This document shows, one piece after another, positions 22,522-35,109 of a stretch of DNA of 64,000 bases (positions are counted from its first letter, which is position 1; every line of letters begins with the position of its first letter). Origin of the DNA: Agarophyton chilense (Eukaryota; Rhodophyta; Florideophyceae; Gracilariales; Gracilariaceae). A program made the translations under genes and the position numbers. The DNA is taken from assembly GCA_030374765.1 (NCBI GenBank), contig JARGXX010000100.1, positions 1,779,539 through 1,843,538 of the forward strand. Direction: 5' to 3'. The notes beneath the pieces were generated by a model that had not been told where the DNA came from, did no database searches, and saw nothing but the letters and a program-made list of their open reading frames with translations.

Positions 22522-24350
22522 ATGAAGGAGAAAAATACATCTAAAATTGAGAAACTGAACAAAGACAATTTATACTCATCGAAATTCAAATTCATGAATT
22601 ATGTGAATAAAAAGAATTATTAGAAGGCAGTCATGCAAACAGAAAAAAACCACACTGAAAATGAAAAGGCTTTCATAGATATCAGCCTTAGAGTAGAAAG
22701 CAATCAAACCGTATATGTCGGATAGGCTAAAACGGTAACAGAAACATGGAACGCTTCGTCAGAAGTTTATGAAAACAAAACAATAGCAAACAAAATGGAC
22801 TTAGAAGAACAATTTATTTTTAGAAAGCTAAAAGAAGGATATTCCATAAAATAACATATTGAACAACTGAAACCTTTGAAAACCAGATTACATCAACTGG
22901 GTGTTCGAAAACCAAAAGAAGAATAGATTATGCAACAATTACGAAGTCTACCAAAATCATACGTGAGTCTTGTTGTAACACTAGAACACATGACAAAACA
23001 TACCAATCAAAGAATTTCATCCCAGAATCATTCGAAAAGAGTGAAGAAAAGATTATACGTCAGGAAAACAATAAAACGGAAATTTTCTTCAAAGAAAACA
23101 TGAAAAGAGAAATAAAGAATTTCTTTTCAAGTGTCACTACTATCAGAAAAAAAAAATAGAATTCGAGACTGTCCCACAAAAAGGAGGGATGAGGAAATTG
23201 TTACATGCAAAAATAATAACCCGACTATATATTCAACAAACGCATCAAGTTCTACAAGAAAAAGGGCTGGAAATTTTTTAATGGTTGGAAAAGAAGACTC
23301 AAAGCTGTCAAAAACATGGTACTTGGATTCAGAAGCATCATTTCACATGACAAACAATCAATAATGGTTTTTACATGATAGTGTTCAGAAAATGGACTCC
23401 GTAACGATTAGACTTGGGGATGGAACCAAAGCCACTTCAAACATTAAAAAAAAATTGAAATGCACAAAAATGGAAATAGAAAAATTGAAGTTTTAAAAAT
23501 CCTTTATGTACTGAATATATAATGAATTGCAGTTAACATTGTATCTATTGGACAAATCGATGAACGTAGTCATACTATTCACTTTCAGAAAGAGTCCTGC
23601 AGAATAATTTCAAAACATAAGAAAAAAACAATTTTAAACGTGCAAAAGGAATCATCAACGTCCTGCTTCAAAGCCTACAAATCTAAGGATAACAATTACT
23701 TCCCATATGCTGCAGCACAGGGAAAACTTTGAAATATGGCATGCAAGACTAAGACACACTGGGGAATCAGTCTTAAAACAAATAACTTCAAAACAAACTG
23801 CTACTGGAATATCAACGAAACTAGAACCAAAAAAGGAAAAATCCTGCAAAGGATGCGTTCTGGTCAAAATGCCTACGAAGTCATTTAAACCTCTCAACGA
23901 ATTTAAAGCAAAATCCTGACTGGAATTAACTCACAGAGACCTCTATGGTCCTATGCAAACTCTGTCTAGAGGATGGAAATCTTATTGTATCACAATTCAA
24001 GATAATTTCAATAAGAAATCTTCGGTCTATTTCATGAAAACTAAAGACAAAACGGTTCAAAAAACCAAGGAATTTATTGAAATGGCTGAGAACCAAACTA
24101 GAGTTCGTGTCAGAAAAATTCACAGTGACAGAGGGAAAGAATATATATTTACAGAAATTCAAACAGTTTTTTAAATCAAAAGAAAATTTTTAGGAGCCTA
24201 CAGCTACTCATCAACCGCACCAAAATAAAATTACAGAACGACTAAATAGAAAACTATGTCAAAAAACGCGTTGTATGCTTTAATGCCACAATTTTTCGAA
24301 AAGTTTTTGGGCCGAGACAGTACAGACGGAAAACAAAAAAAAAAGAAATA
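22522..24350 (+). pseudogene. Copia-0 5' half: Gag, protease, integrase (old Ty1/copia)
   Basis: From ATG 22522 one frame, with stops at about 22621, 22723, 22852 and 22924, reads copia-type Gag (KIEKLNKDNLYSSKFKF, ETWNASSEVYE, MQQLRSLPKSYVSLV). The protease region at 23281-23364 has TWYLDSEASFHMTNN, where the catalytic DSGAS is DSEAS. The pre-integrase zinc region follows (IWHARLRHTG; CKGCVLVKM, 23707-23919). Integrase has THRDLYGPM (first Asp), HSDRGKEYI (second Asp) and, in decayed form, ITERLNRKL (Glu, about 24233). The frame then dissolves near 24350, where later insertions begin. It resembles animal copia more than Copia-1/2 here. It is AT-rich compared with the gypsy elements. Confidence 0.8.
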
Positions 24351-24393
24351 TTATTTCAGCTGCTGCTCCCTTCGGAGGGTATCCGCATTGACA

Positions 24394-24986
24394 TGTCGTA
24401 TAGTGGCAGAAGGTCTGATCTTTGAGGTTGTTAATGTACTACGCTGACCCTGTAGGTGATGGGTGCGAGGGATCATCGGCCATGCAGCTCCGGGCGAGCT
24501 ACCATCTATTGAGTAATTGTTATTACTTGTAATTTTAATTATATTTATTTTAGTACAGAAGTGGAGTGGCCACCTGGCACTGTAGCCCGTGCTGGCCAGG
24601 TCTCTGACACTAGGTCAGAGACCGTGCCTTGCTGGCACCTCCCGGGTGATCTGGAGAGTGCAGTCCACTGCATAGAGGGAACTGCACCTCCTTCATCCTA
24701 ATCTGATAAAGACAGGCATCACTTGGGTCACGACTATACCTTTTGGTTCATTGTTTCTCAACTACCACAAAGGCTTTCCCGCGCGTCGACGCCTACCATC
24801 GTTCACCTACACGGTATAGGCTAGTCGCCCCGCCGTTTGCCGCTGCGGGTTTTCACGGTGCCCTGTTACCATCGAGGTTTACTACGTCCACATTATAAGG
24901 TTGAGCGTCAACACGCTCCCCACGGTTGAGCGTCACTACGCTCCCGAGACAAGACAGTAGCATACCCCAAAGGTGATTGTACGACA
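24394..24986 (+). repeat. Gypsy-C 5' LTR
   Basis: It runs from TGTCGTATAGTGG to ...TACGACA and is homologous to 35110-35745 throughout. It contains TTTATTTTAG and a stem-like GGTCTCTGACACTAGGTCAG segment. It lacks about 40 bp present in the 3' copy (near 35225-35268). Confidence 0.85.
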
Positions 24987-24989
24987 TTT

Positions 24990-25007
24990 TGGTCTCCCGA
25001 CTTAGAA
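24990..25007 (+). other. Gypsy-C primer binding site
   Basis: TGGTCTCCCGACTTAGAA is identical to the Gypsy-A site although the LTRs of the two families are unrelated. It lies 3 nt after the LTR. Confidence 0.75.
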
Positions 25008-25133
25008 AGTAGTTTTAGGCTTCGTCGTACCTTCACGGTTCACACGAGATTCCGAGAAGGATTAGACGCTCGTACACCTATTTGGTTTCAGGAAATCCCG
25101 CAAAGCAATACAGGATACCGCTATTGGTCACAA

Positions 25134-27330
25134 ATGGAACGACCTAAAAGGAATACGCGTGGTGCGAGCGCCCCGCCAAGCCATAAAGATCCTAAAGGAG
25201 CCCCACCGGCTCAACCGATTCTGGAAAACCCCGAGGACCTGCTCCGGAACCCTCGAGACAAAACCGGAAAGGTACATGGTCCGCCGCCTATGGCAACAGA
25301 ACCTCAAAGGGAATTAGCAATTGAGGTTGCAGCGGAGGAGCTATGCCCTCAGCTCGAAGAGCGAGCGAAAGCGCTCGTCACCCTCGCAGTCGAGGATGCA
25401 TTAACCATAAAGAAGAAGTCGGATACCCGGATGGTTCCGCCCTCAATGGACGTCGATGCATTTACCCGTATTGTGGTTGCCCGAGCAGCTCAAGAGCTAT
25501 CGGAAAGGATACCTGAAATGGTGAAACAGTATCTCTTTACAGATGCTAGGGAGCCTGTGTACCGCGCTGTGCAGGACCTTTGGGCTTCCGAGGGATTCGC
25601 AGAATCCCGACCTAAACAGGTGAAAACCGCAAAGCCCATACCACAAGGGTTCAAAATGGGTCATTCCACCCATTCCAAACACTTACCTACTGATAGTGAG
25701 TACCTACAAGGTCCAAGGCAGAGTCAAGAGGTCCCGGGGAAGGTAGATCCTCAAGACATTTACCTGCCACCAATTACTGGTTTGGTTCAAAAGGATACCC
25801 ATTGAGGTCGTCCCAAGGACGATTCGTTTGACTTGTTGGATGAGCGACGAAGAAACCGAAAAGGAAAGAAGCGAAGGACGAAGAGGGGAAAGAATCGAGA
25901 GGATGATTCAGACCCCGACTCGTCCGGCTCCAGTTCCGGTACGAGTTCATCGTCGGATGATGACCTTAAAGGTAAGTAGAAGAAATAAACGAACAGGTCG
26001 ACGAAGAAGCCGTCGAAAAAGAACCGGAAGGGTAAAAAGCGATACAATGAGTCACCGGACTCTGAGTCGGACACCGAAATGGAACCGGAGGTGCACCAAC
26101 CCTTGAACGATATGTTCACCAAAAAGGTTGACTACAGGACTTATCGGATGATCAAAAAGTCTTCTGAATACACCCAAGAGGTTGCTCAGAAGATTACTAA
26201 GCACCACAAGAAGCTCAGCTTCCAAATGGGTGACACCACCTTCACAGGTACGGATCCTATTGCGGTGATTGAGTTTCTACAGAAGTTCAAGATTGCATGT
26301 GACCAAAATGGTTTTTTCGAGGGCGCTGCTATGTTGCTATTTCAGTTTTAACTTAAAGGACAGGCATACTACTTGCTGCAGAGTAGGCTCTGCGGAAATA
26401 CCTTAGCGATGGATGAGGATGGCACAGAGATGTTGGAGTCATACCCAGAGGTGGTCAATTTCCTTTTGGAAACATACGTCACAGATGAGGTCATCCAAGA
26501 GGCTTACTCGGAAGTTCTCGTATACCATCAAAGGTCTGGGCAAACCGAATCGGAGTTATCGCTCGCGCTTTGGAATCTGGCAACCTATTGTGGTAATGTG
26601 TTGACTACCTCTAGGTTAAAGTCGCTATTTGCCGACAATGTCGAACAAGCGATTCGTTCCCAGGTACGCAATTACCGGGCCAATAACTGAAAGGTAGACT
26701 AAAATGGGCTAACGCTGTACTCCTAGGGACTTGGAGATACCGTTCGGCTGGGAAAGAGACCAGCCGTACCTCCAACCTCGAAGGATAAACCGAAAAGGTC
26801 CCGCTTGGAAATTGAAGACACAACAACCCCAGAGTGTAGCTCGCACATCGAAGTACCTACAGGAACCGCTATCCACTTGGTAGCGACCCAGGGGCGGTTC
26901 TCGAAACCTTCCACGGTAGGAAATTGGTCGTCAACGCGTACACCAAACTCGGTACCATCGCGGCCAAGTGCGATGAGTCCGCAGAGGATGCAGGGAGCGA
27001 GCTCCCATAACTTGCCACCCACATGCTACGCCACTGCTCCTACCAACCAGCTTTCGAAGCCCCCCTCAATGGTAACGCGAGACCCCCAAACCGGAGGCCT
27101 CGTTTGCTAGTTCTGTCTCGAGACAGACCATCTGGCAAACGATTGCGCTAACTTACCTCCAGGGATGAGAGACCAGTTGATTCAAGCTCGCATGCAGTAT
27201 CACCAACGCCTCTATGGGTCTTCATCGCAAGCACCAAATAGTTTCCAACCCCGTACACCATTACAGGTCAATACCATCCAGGAAACACCAAACTTGGACT
27301 CAACCCCTCCCGTACAGAAGGAAAACACCG
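25134..27330 (+). pseudogene. Gypsy-C Gag with CCHC knuckle
   Basis: One frame runs from ATG 25134 with several stops (25803-25805, about 25978, 26349, 26688). The order is a Pro-rich N-terminus, helical VEDALTIKK, a long acidic/Ser/Lys low-complexity linker (25840-26070), a capsid-like core (TFTGTDPIAVIEFLQKFKIA, 26245-26340; LLETYVTDEVIQEAY), a Ser/Pro linker, and a zinc knuckle near 27100-27150 (C-X2-C-X4-H-X4-C, with a stop between the first two Cys). The core aligns with Gypsy-A/B Gag (TDKFSGS.PIAVLRFL). Gag packages the element's RNA. Confidence 0.75.
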
Positions 27331-27331
27331 A

Positions 27332-30300
27332 ATGGTTGGCGTAATGGCCGAACCCAACCTGCAATTGGAAGGCCAATCGATACCCAGAACCTTGAAGGGG
27401 GAAGAGAACACGTCACAACCAGTTCCGGTTTGTCATATGAAGTACAAAAACTATAAAGTACTTGCTTCAATGTGTTTCTCCGATCGCCTTGCGGTTCCGG
27501 TCACCTGCGTGTTGGATACGGGGGCCGGCCCAAACGTCCTGAACACCCGCGTCATACCTGAGGCGGTACTTCGAAACTTGAGCCGACCTCCCAACAAAAA
27601 CCCGCTGGTGGATGCAAATGAGCGCCCATTAAACCTTTGAGGTATGCTCACCACTGTGGTGCAGCTCGGACACCTCAAGGTAAGACTGCAATTTTTTGTT
27701 GTCGACCGTTTACCGACAGACTGCCTACTAGGTACGAACTTCATTGACGGACATGTCAAAGCAATCCTTCCTGGTTCCCATACCGTCGCCCTACGTCAGG
27801 GGGGACGAATTTCCATTTTAGGTAATGCGGAAACCCAACGGGGATAGTTCGTCAAACCGAAGAAGACGATATCCACCAAAACGGTCTCCGACAAAGTGCG
27901 AATTACCAAACATGTTGTTATCCCGCCAATGCACCAAATATTGGTACCGGTGTCTTGTGCAACCCCCGGGCTGGTCATACTACGAAACCATCCGAGGTTA
28001 GCACACCGAAACCTCACGTTGATGGCCAACGGGATTGTCGACAACATCCCAAATTAACCCTTTAAGGTGTGTCTCAGCAACTTCATCAGTCATGACGTGA
28101 AGTTGCCGAAAACTACCAATGTTGGCATCGCACTACCGGCATCACAGGGGGTCTTCACCGTAACTCACACTGATCGCGGCGAGGTCGCCTTCGGTAAGGA
28201 AGGGGGGTTCGCAAATGCGTCCACAACCATAAAGGTATCGATAAATACCAACTGGGAATCAAAGCTAACCGAGAACGCATCGGTAGACAAAGAAGGGGAA
28301 CCGAACCCGGAGAGGCAATGGTAAGATACAGTCCGGATCGGTGAAGAAAACGGCCAACTGCGGGGCCGTATCATCGACCTTCTGGAGGAGTTCGAAACCA
28401 TGTGGTCAGGTCATCTTGGCCAAATGAAGGCCACACAGCATCGCATCGAGCTCCTCCCTGACTCCAAGCCGATATATCAGCAACCATACCGTGCAGGTCC
28501 AAAGGCGAGAGAAGTAGAACTCAAAGAAGTGGAGCGAATGCTCCAAGAAGGTGTAATTGAACCAGCCAACTCAGATTGGGCTAGCAGAAAGGGGATAACC
28601 GTATGAGGTTCTATGTGGACTACAAGAGGCTCAATAGCGTGACCATCACGGATTCGTATGCAATACCGAGAATGGATGAGTGCATCGACTCCTTGGGAGA
28701 TGCGCAGATTTTTACCAAGTTGGATGCCAATTGTGGTTATTGGCAGGTACCCGTAGGTGACGAAGATCGAGACAAAACGACCTTCACGTGCCATGCAGGT
28801 TTGTTTCGCTTCACGCGGATGCCTTTCTGATTGCGCAATGCTCCAGCCACCTTTCAAAGGGCGCTGGACATCATCCTTTCGAAGGTTAAATGCATAACCT
28901 CCTTGGTATACATCGGTGATGTAATCATCTATTCCAGATCGGTAGAAGAGCATATTTCACACGTATGCACCGTACTAACCTTCCTAGCCGAGGCGGGGGT
29001 GACGCTGAAGCTACGAAAATGCGTCTTCTTTACCAGAACGGTTGAACACCTGGGCCACATCATAGGCCCGGGTACCCTAGAGGTTGCGCCGAGCAACATT
29101 AAAGTCGTACTGGAGGTCAAGTTACCACGATCCTAGACAGACGTACGATCCTTTATAGGTTTATGTAACGTCTATCGCCGCTCTGTGAAGGGATTCGCGA
29201 AAATAGCGGCTCCCCTCAACAAGAAGCTCCAGAAAGGTGAACCTGAACGGTTTGAGAATCTATCGAAGGACGAAATGGATACCTTTGAGGAATTGAAACG
29301 AGCGCTATTGTCGCCGCCCATCTTAGCGTTACCGAAAACAGGTCTACCGTACACGCTGGATACAGATGGATCCCATGCCCAAATTGGTTGTTGTCTCATG
29401 CAGGAGCAGCACAACGGAGACAAATTACCTATAGGATACTGGAGCCGCGCTATGAATGAGGCGGAGCAGAACTACACGGTAACCAAGAAGGAATGTCTAG
29501 CAGTATTGTGGAGCATGTTGATGCTCCGTCCATACCTGTGTGGTGAGCGCCTTACGTTTCGCACGGACCACGACGCCTTCAGGTGGATCCTCGGACTCGC
29601 AGATGCGTCTGGTAGACTTGCAGCTGGAGGTTGAGACTGTCGGAGTTTTAACACGACGTACAGTACCGTCCAGGTACCAAGCACAACATAGCAGACGCTA
29701 TGTCACGCTTAAACACCTCAGGGTTAGAGACAGAACCAGTGAATGATGATATCCCGTGCTTTTTGGTCTCATCAAACCAAAATGGTACCGGCGAACACCT
29801 AGAAGGATGTTGGGATTTACCTGAAGAAGGTGCCTTTCGGAACACCGACGTGGCAACGCAGATACTGACCCTAGAGGAAACGAACGTCATGCCCGTAACC
29901 CAAGATGAATTTCTACGAGAACAGGCCCAGGATGCGTACTGCAGATCCCTGGCTGACCAAATTCGTTTCAAAGGATCACCATTCGATGTGGACCACAATG
30001 GGTACATCGTGAGAAGGTCAAACTTGGATGGTAGCCTTCAAAAGGTGGTTCCGACGGCACTGCGCCCGAGAGTCTTGTATCTCGCGCACTACCCGCGACT
30101 ATTGGGACACCCCAGTGCCACCAGGATGTATTACACCTTGAGGAAACAGTTCTATTGGCCTCATATGGCCCATGATGTCTATACCTTTGTAGGTCAATGC
30201 GAATCTTGTGTTCGTACCCGCGGTGGTATTCGAAAGCACCGAAAGTACCTCAAGCTGTTTCCAAAAGTCGGTCCACTGCAGTTTGTTGCGATAGATCTTC

Positions 30301-31196
30301 TAGGAACACTTCCCAAAACCAAGAATGGGTATCAGCACATTCTAGTGATCACCAACAGGTTCTCGAAGCTCACGAGAGCGATATCTTTAAAGGAGACGAA
30401 GTCAACCACGCTGGCGATCGCGTTCCTCAACGATTGGGTCTCCCCATATGGTGCACCACTGTACCTACTTACCGATATTGGTTCAAACTTGGCATCGAAG
30501 TTCTTCGAAGCAGTCTGTACCCTCTTGGGTGTCAAGCACTATTTCACTACTTCCTACCACCCGCAGACAAACGGACAGGTCGAGCGCTTTAACCACACAT
30601 TGGTATCAAGGCTACGACATTATACGGACGAGCACCAAACTGGCTGGGATGAGCTGGTGCAACCGCTCACCTACTCTTATAACCTTCAGGTACACCGGTC
30701 AACGCAGACCACTCCCTTTGATTTGGTTCTTTCGCAACACCCCCCAGGTATTGTACTGCAGGGAGATCATACCATTAGCACTGCAGCTGGCACACTGACC
30801 ACTGCCCAAGTCAAGCAAAATATCCTTGTGAGGTTGAGGAGGGCTCTCAAACATGCAGAGAGCCGCCTCACTGCAGCCAAGAAGCGGTACAAGGCCGACT
30901 ACGACCATAGGGTAACCAAAGTGGTCTCTGTATCTTCGGGACAATATGTCTACATAGACAACCCACCTTCAGGTAAAACACCACGACCGGGTGATGAAGC
31001 AGATGATGAAGCTATTGAGAGAGATATCAATTCGACGCTTCTACCCAAATCAGTGGGACCTTATAAGGTATTGAACGCATCAGATCACACCGTTACGGTT
31101 GACCAGGACGTAATACCGAATACGATATCAATTGACCGTATTACGGTAGCACCTGAAACGGTTCAACATCGCATGGAGGCGGGCACCTCAGCCTGA
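27332..31196 (+). pseudogene. Gypsy-C Pol (protease, RT, RNase H, integrase)
   Basis: Protease has VLDTGAGPNVLNTR (about 27512). RT has RFYVDYKRLNSV (28606), FTKLDANCGYWQVP (28711) and the active site VYIGDVII (28906-28929), where YLDD has become YIGD, losing one catalytic Asp. RNase H has TLDTDGSHAQIGCCLM (about 29353) and SRAMNEAEQNY. Integrase lies in the long 29700-31196 frame (498 codons) with the HHCC region (HPSATRMYYTLRKQFYW; CESCVRTRG), first Asp in VAIDLLG, second in LLTDIGSNLAS, Glu in HPQTNGQVERFNHTL, then GPYKVLNASDHTVTVD. Frameshifts occur near 28590 and 29630, with stops at 27638, 27845, 28055, 28322 and 28828. The integrase part is the best preserved gypsy sequence in the window. 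Confidence 0.9.
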
Positions 31197-31430
31197 GAGC
31201 CGAGAGCGGTAGCTCTGCGCACTCGACCCTCGGAGGACCCCACCCAAATTGAGGTGAATGATGAACTACAACGAGATGATCCGGATTACAACCCTCTAAC
31301 AGGGACGGAAATGGAATCTCACACGGTAACAGCGGGAGCTCCGGACCCGGCTCCCACAAACGAAGCTCCGAACTCGGAACATATGAACCCTTGAGGTGGC
31401 GTTCCCCCGAAAGATCAGAAGCAAACCTGA

Positions 31431-31613
31431 GAAAATTTTCCCGTTGACCGTCTGGTGGGCCACACGCGAACCTACAATGGTCTGAAGTACACCGTCAGGT
31501 GGTACGGCTGGGGCCCAGAAGGGGACACCCTCGAACCCTCAGCCGCAATTCCCCCACACTTCCGTATCAGGTATTGGCGCCGTCGCAAGGAGCCGATGCG
31601 TGCATACGGCTAA
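31431..31613 (+). other. chromodomain at the end of Gypsy-C Pol
   Basis: In the same frame as integrase, after stops at 31194, 31392 and 31428, the sequence reads ENFPVDRLVGH, GLKYTVRWYGWGPEGDTLEP and HFRIRYWRR. This is the chromodomain pattern with the core WYGW...DTLEP. It supports assignment to chromoviruses. Confidence 0.75.
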
Positions 31614-31773
31614 CCTTAGACCTTCGTGGTACTCAGGCCTAAGGAAGGGGGAGAAAAGACGTCGTTTTCCGCAGAAGGTGGACGCATATGTGAGTCAGAT
31701 TACCTACAAGGGAGGGCACGAAAAAACAACCAAATATAACAGTAGAGGAGACAAGAAGAGAAAAAAATTTACT

Positions 31774-34460
31774 TTAAAAAGGACCGGTCGGTTTAGGATC
31801 AATGGAATCAGGAGGACCCGTGTTATTGAATACCCACGGAGGAAAACCTGCAGAAATGCTAGGAGCTATCGCCCTAAAAGGTAGAGAAGGAGCGGTAGCC
31901 CCGCCACTGGGCAGAGGAGTCGAAACCAAAAGAAGATGAACGAAAGGAACCGCCGGAGCAGGTTGCAAAACCGCAGGGTTCAAGTTAGCACCTAGAAGGG
32001 GATCTGTCAAAGAAACCGAAGGCGCAGCAGCAGAGACACTTGCCAGATTGGCAACCTCTCGAGTGGCCAGTTGGTACATGTCCAACTGGAACTGGTTCCG
32101 GAACTCACCAAGTTGGTTCAGCGCCTTCATGTATTGTGCATGGCGCGGCAACAAACCTTCAAGGAGCGTTAATGCAGCAACCAAGGAGGTAGGCCAAGCC
32201 CTCTGGAAGTTTGTGACGCAAGACTGGCGAATTAGAGCCAGCAAACCGACCACGGCCGGAGAATCCATCATAGGTTGAGGCGGAGGCCGAGAAATACCCG
32301 CCAACAGAGGTCTAACCGGACCAGCAACCCGCGAGTAGCTCGGTTGAGTAGGAGTCACACCCGTAGGGATAGGCGACTTACGACCTTGAGGTAACGGCTC
32401 GGACGGGAAGGGACCAACATAACGACCAACTGGTGTCTTAACAGTACCGTGATGAGGTTCGGGGCTCGCGGCAGCTCCATAAACACGAAGCTCCCCGGGA
32501 TAGTATTGGGAGTGGCGAGGCACAATCTCCCAAGTTGCGGGATCGAAAGCCTCCCAACCTTGATGGGAATCCCAGTGGTAATTTTTTCTCTGCTCGAGAT
32601 ACGAGTCGAAATCCTTCACGGTATAATCGGTCCCCTCTACGATGTTCTCGTAACCAAATCGGGAAATATCCTGGGCAACCCTCGGAGGTATGAAGAAGAT
32701 GCGACCTACAGGTTGAACACCATCTCGGTATTTGTCAGAATCGGGATTGCGACAATCCCAATCGATACCGTAACGGGCGGCCTCCAGCGCCAGGATGGCA
32801 ACCAATACGGTCCACTCCGAGAGGGCAATCGACCAAATGAGGTAATACCGCTCTAGGTTCCGGTCTGACTCCCGAAGTACGCCAAGACCGGCGGAGTGGG
32901 CACGCTCAGTGATAACGGAACCTCATAGGACTCCCACCACTCTGGTCGAAGCACGTACCAATCGCGTCTGTCCTTCATAGGTTCTGAGAAGTACTCGACG
33001 TTATGAAACATATGCATAACGCGAGTGTACGAGTAGCGAGTGCGAACGCGACTCTCCGTCGCTGCATCCTCACCCCACCTACTACGGTCAGCCCAATTGA
33101 TAGTGGTGATAGGCCGATTCAAGGAAACCAAGTCAGGTGAAACCGGGAGGTATGTCTTCGGAATAGAAGGGTACTGGTATGTTCCAGTTATGCAGAGCTT
33201 GTAGATTGCATTTATTGTTTGATTACAAAGAAATAAAAAATGGCCTCATATGAGGCCTATTGACTTCACATGAGGCCATCGGTCGTATAGACACTAGTGG
33301 GGTCACAATCACCCAGCAACACGACACCGCCACCGAACTAGCCTCTCTGTCCCGATCCATAACTCCACCACCAATCGACGGTAATGATCCAGCTCCGGTT
33401 CGATGCGCACATACGGGAAGTCGCTCGTGTATATCGGCGGAATGAAATACCTCAAAGGTGTATGATGCTGCCGACTCTGGTAAGATTCCAGTCAACCCTG
33501 ACGAGGTTGAGACCCTTGGTCCCGTTTCTTCAAAAGCAATGGAACGGAGCGAAGACACTCGCAGTCCCAACGGGACAAAACCAAGTAGGTATCCAATTGT
33601 GGTCTGGTAAGAGCTGCCGGAAGTGACTAATTCCCCACCGCCACAGGCCAATCCTGCTTCAACAGGTCATTGTTCGTCACCTGGTCAAAGGTAATACCAA
33701 AAGGTCCGTACTGACTCGTCGTCCGGTTCGCCGCACCGAACGCGAGATTGTGAGCCCAATTGGTTTGAATCGTTGAAGGAAGTCCACCACTGCGTTGGTA
33801 CGGGTCAGCCGGAGTCCCAGGGGAGAATTCAGTCGCAGGGACAGGCATACTGTGAAACCCAATGTTGGTAGGCGTTCGCGAAGTCGAGCGAGTCACCCTC
33901 TTGGTAATACTACCGCGTCCACGGCCACGAGATGGGCCGCTACCTGACACGGTTGGGAAGGCCGTAGCTCCACCCGACGAACGAGGTGATGAATCGACCT
34001 CCACCGCCGCGGTGAACACCAGCGGGTATTCATCCTTCTGAAGTAGAGCCTCCTCGGTTCGTTCTGGGGAGACGGCCAACGGATCCAACCTTTCCGGTAG
34101 TACCAATACTGACCTTTCGGGTACAACAGTGGCCTGCGTGCGGTCGCGAGCGGGTCCAGACCTTTGAGATATCGTGGAACGGGACCAATCCGACATTAAA
34201 GGCATAACGGCAGGGGTATCAATCCCCTCGGAATCGCCAACTTCTTCAACGTCAATGGTAGCCGGCATCTCATGTCTCTCGAGCACTGGTGCTGCTTGTG
34301 GGGATGACCCACCCCTTCGAGGTATCGGTGACGAAACCACGATGCAGCGCGAGGTGCACCGACGGGGTACCGAACGGGTTCGAACGCGTGCGCAGAGGTG
34401 GTGCGATCCTGTCATTGCCTTGAGGGTAAACCGGAATGCAAAACCGGAAAAAGGTCGCGT
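31774..34460 (-). pseudogene. Gypsy-C antisense ORF (aORF), long, broken
   Basis: On the strand opposite to gag-pol, three long frames follow one another: 34415-33627 (262 codons), 33131-32853 (92) and 32805-31774 (343). The first has VEEVGDSEGIDTP, PLMSDWS, an RG-rich run (GPSRGRGRGS) and PVAVGN, then a stop (33624) and a one-base loss near DTYLGFVPLG. The middle has WADRSRW, WYVLRPEWWESY. The last has DISRFGYENIVEGTDYTVKD, WDSHQGWEAFDP, LLPRHAQYMKALNQLG and QFQLDMYQLATRE. Gypsy-D repeats this order; Gypsy-A/B share the NI-(A/V)-x-GT and W-x(3)-W-(E/D)-(A/T) blocks. The protein exceeds 700 aa if joined. Function is unknown; homology shows it was once translated. Confidence 0.65.
33242..33257. 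repeat. 16-bp perfect palindrome in the Gypsy-C aORF region
   Basis: GGCCTCATATGAGGCC is followed 16 nt later by another TGAGGCC. It lies in a stretch of about 175 bp (33190-33365) present in Gypsy-C but absent from the aligned Gypsy-D relic, where RRLVV is followed almost directly by SIPEIYLPVS. Confidence 0.7.
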
Positions 34461-35097
34461 AATTACCGACGGGGCCGCTCAACACCAATAAGGTCTCACA
34501 ACCGGAAGCTTCCACCACGGACCCAGGCCAACACCTCAATGGTTGTATCGACGCAGGCTCAGGTCCCACCGGCGCCACGAGTCAATCCTTACAAAGTAGA
34601 CGAAACCTGAAAGGTCGAGAAGCCAGGAAACCTTCAGGGAAAAGCTGGACAGTACGGTCACGGTCGCGACGCCGCCAATTAAGGCCAGTACTACCTAAAG
34701 GGTATTCGAGCCGTGGGAACGACCAGACGGGACGACGCTGCGCAGGGACCTAGGAGGGGAATGAACTTGGAGAAACCGGGAAGGATGCGATACCAACTTG
34801 GTTAGACAGTAGACGATGCGGAAGCAGAATCGCAAGCAAGGAGGGCCACTACCGACAAGGTGTCGGCGAACACGTTAGTTACCCTGCATCGTCCTCATAA
34901 TAGTCCCTACCTGAATGGTTGTCGCTCAAATTGGGCGCAGACGTCGTCGCGCGCCCTCCCCAACCGATACTGGCTCCGAGTTCTGAACCTCAAGGGATCG
35001 CGTGTCGTGTAAGGACACCACTCTGATGCCCGCGCCGCTGTCGCTCGCTACCTCTGTATGGTGTGATAGAAGGAGACACGGGGCGTGCCTCACAGGT
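34461..35097. other. Gypsy-C 3' internal region, no ORF recognised
   Basis: This lies between the start of the antisense ORF and the polypurine tract. It is mixed-composition sequence with no recognised domain on either strand. It might hold the promoter or 5' leader of the antisense transcript, but no TATA-like motif stands out. Confidence 0.35.
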
Positions 35098-35109
35098 AGG
35101 AAGGGGGTC
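35098..35109 (+). other. Gypsy-C polypurine tract
   Basis: AGGAAGGGGGTC directly precedes the 3' LTR start TGTCATGTAG. Confidence 0.65.

Noticed and set aside
29700-31196. Intact integrase gene by itself
   Set aside because: The 498-codon frame is only the part of Gypsy-C Pol after a frameshift; its first Met is not a start.
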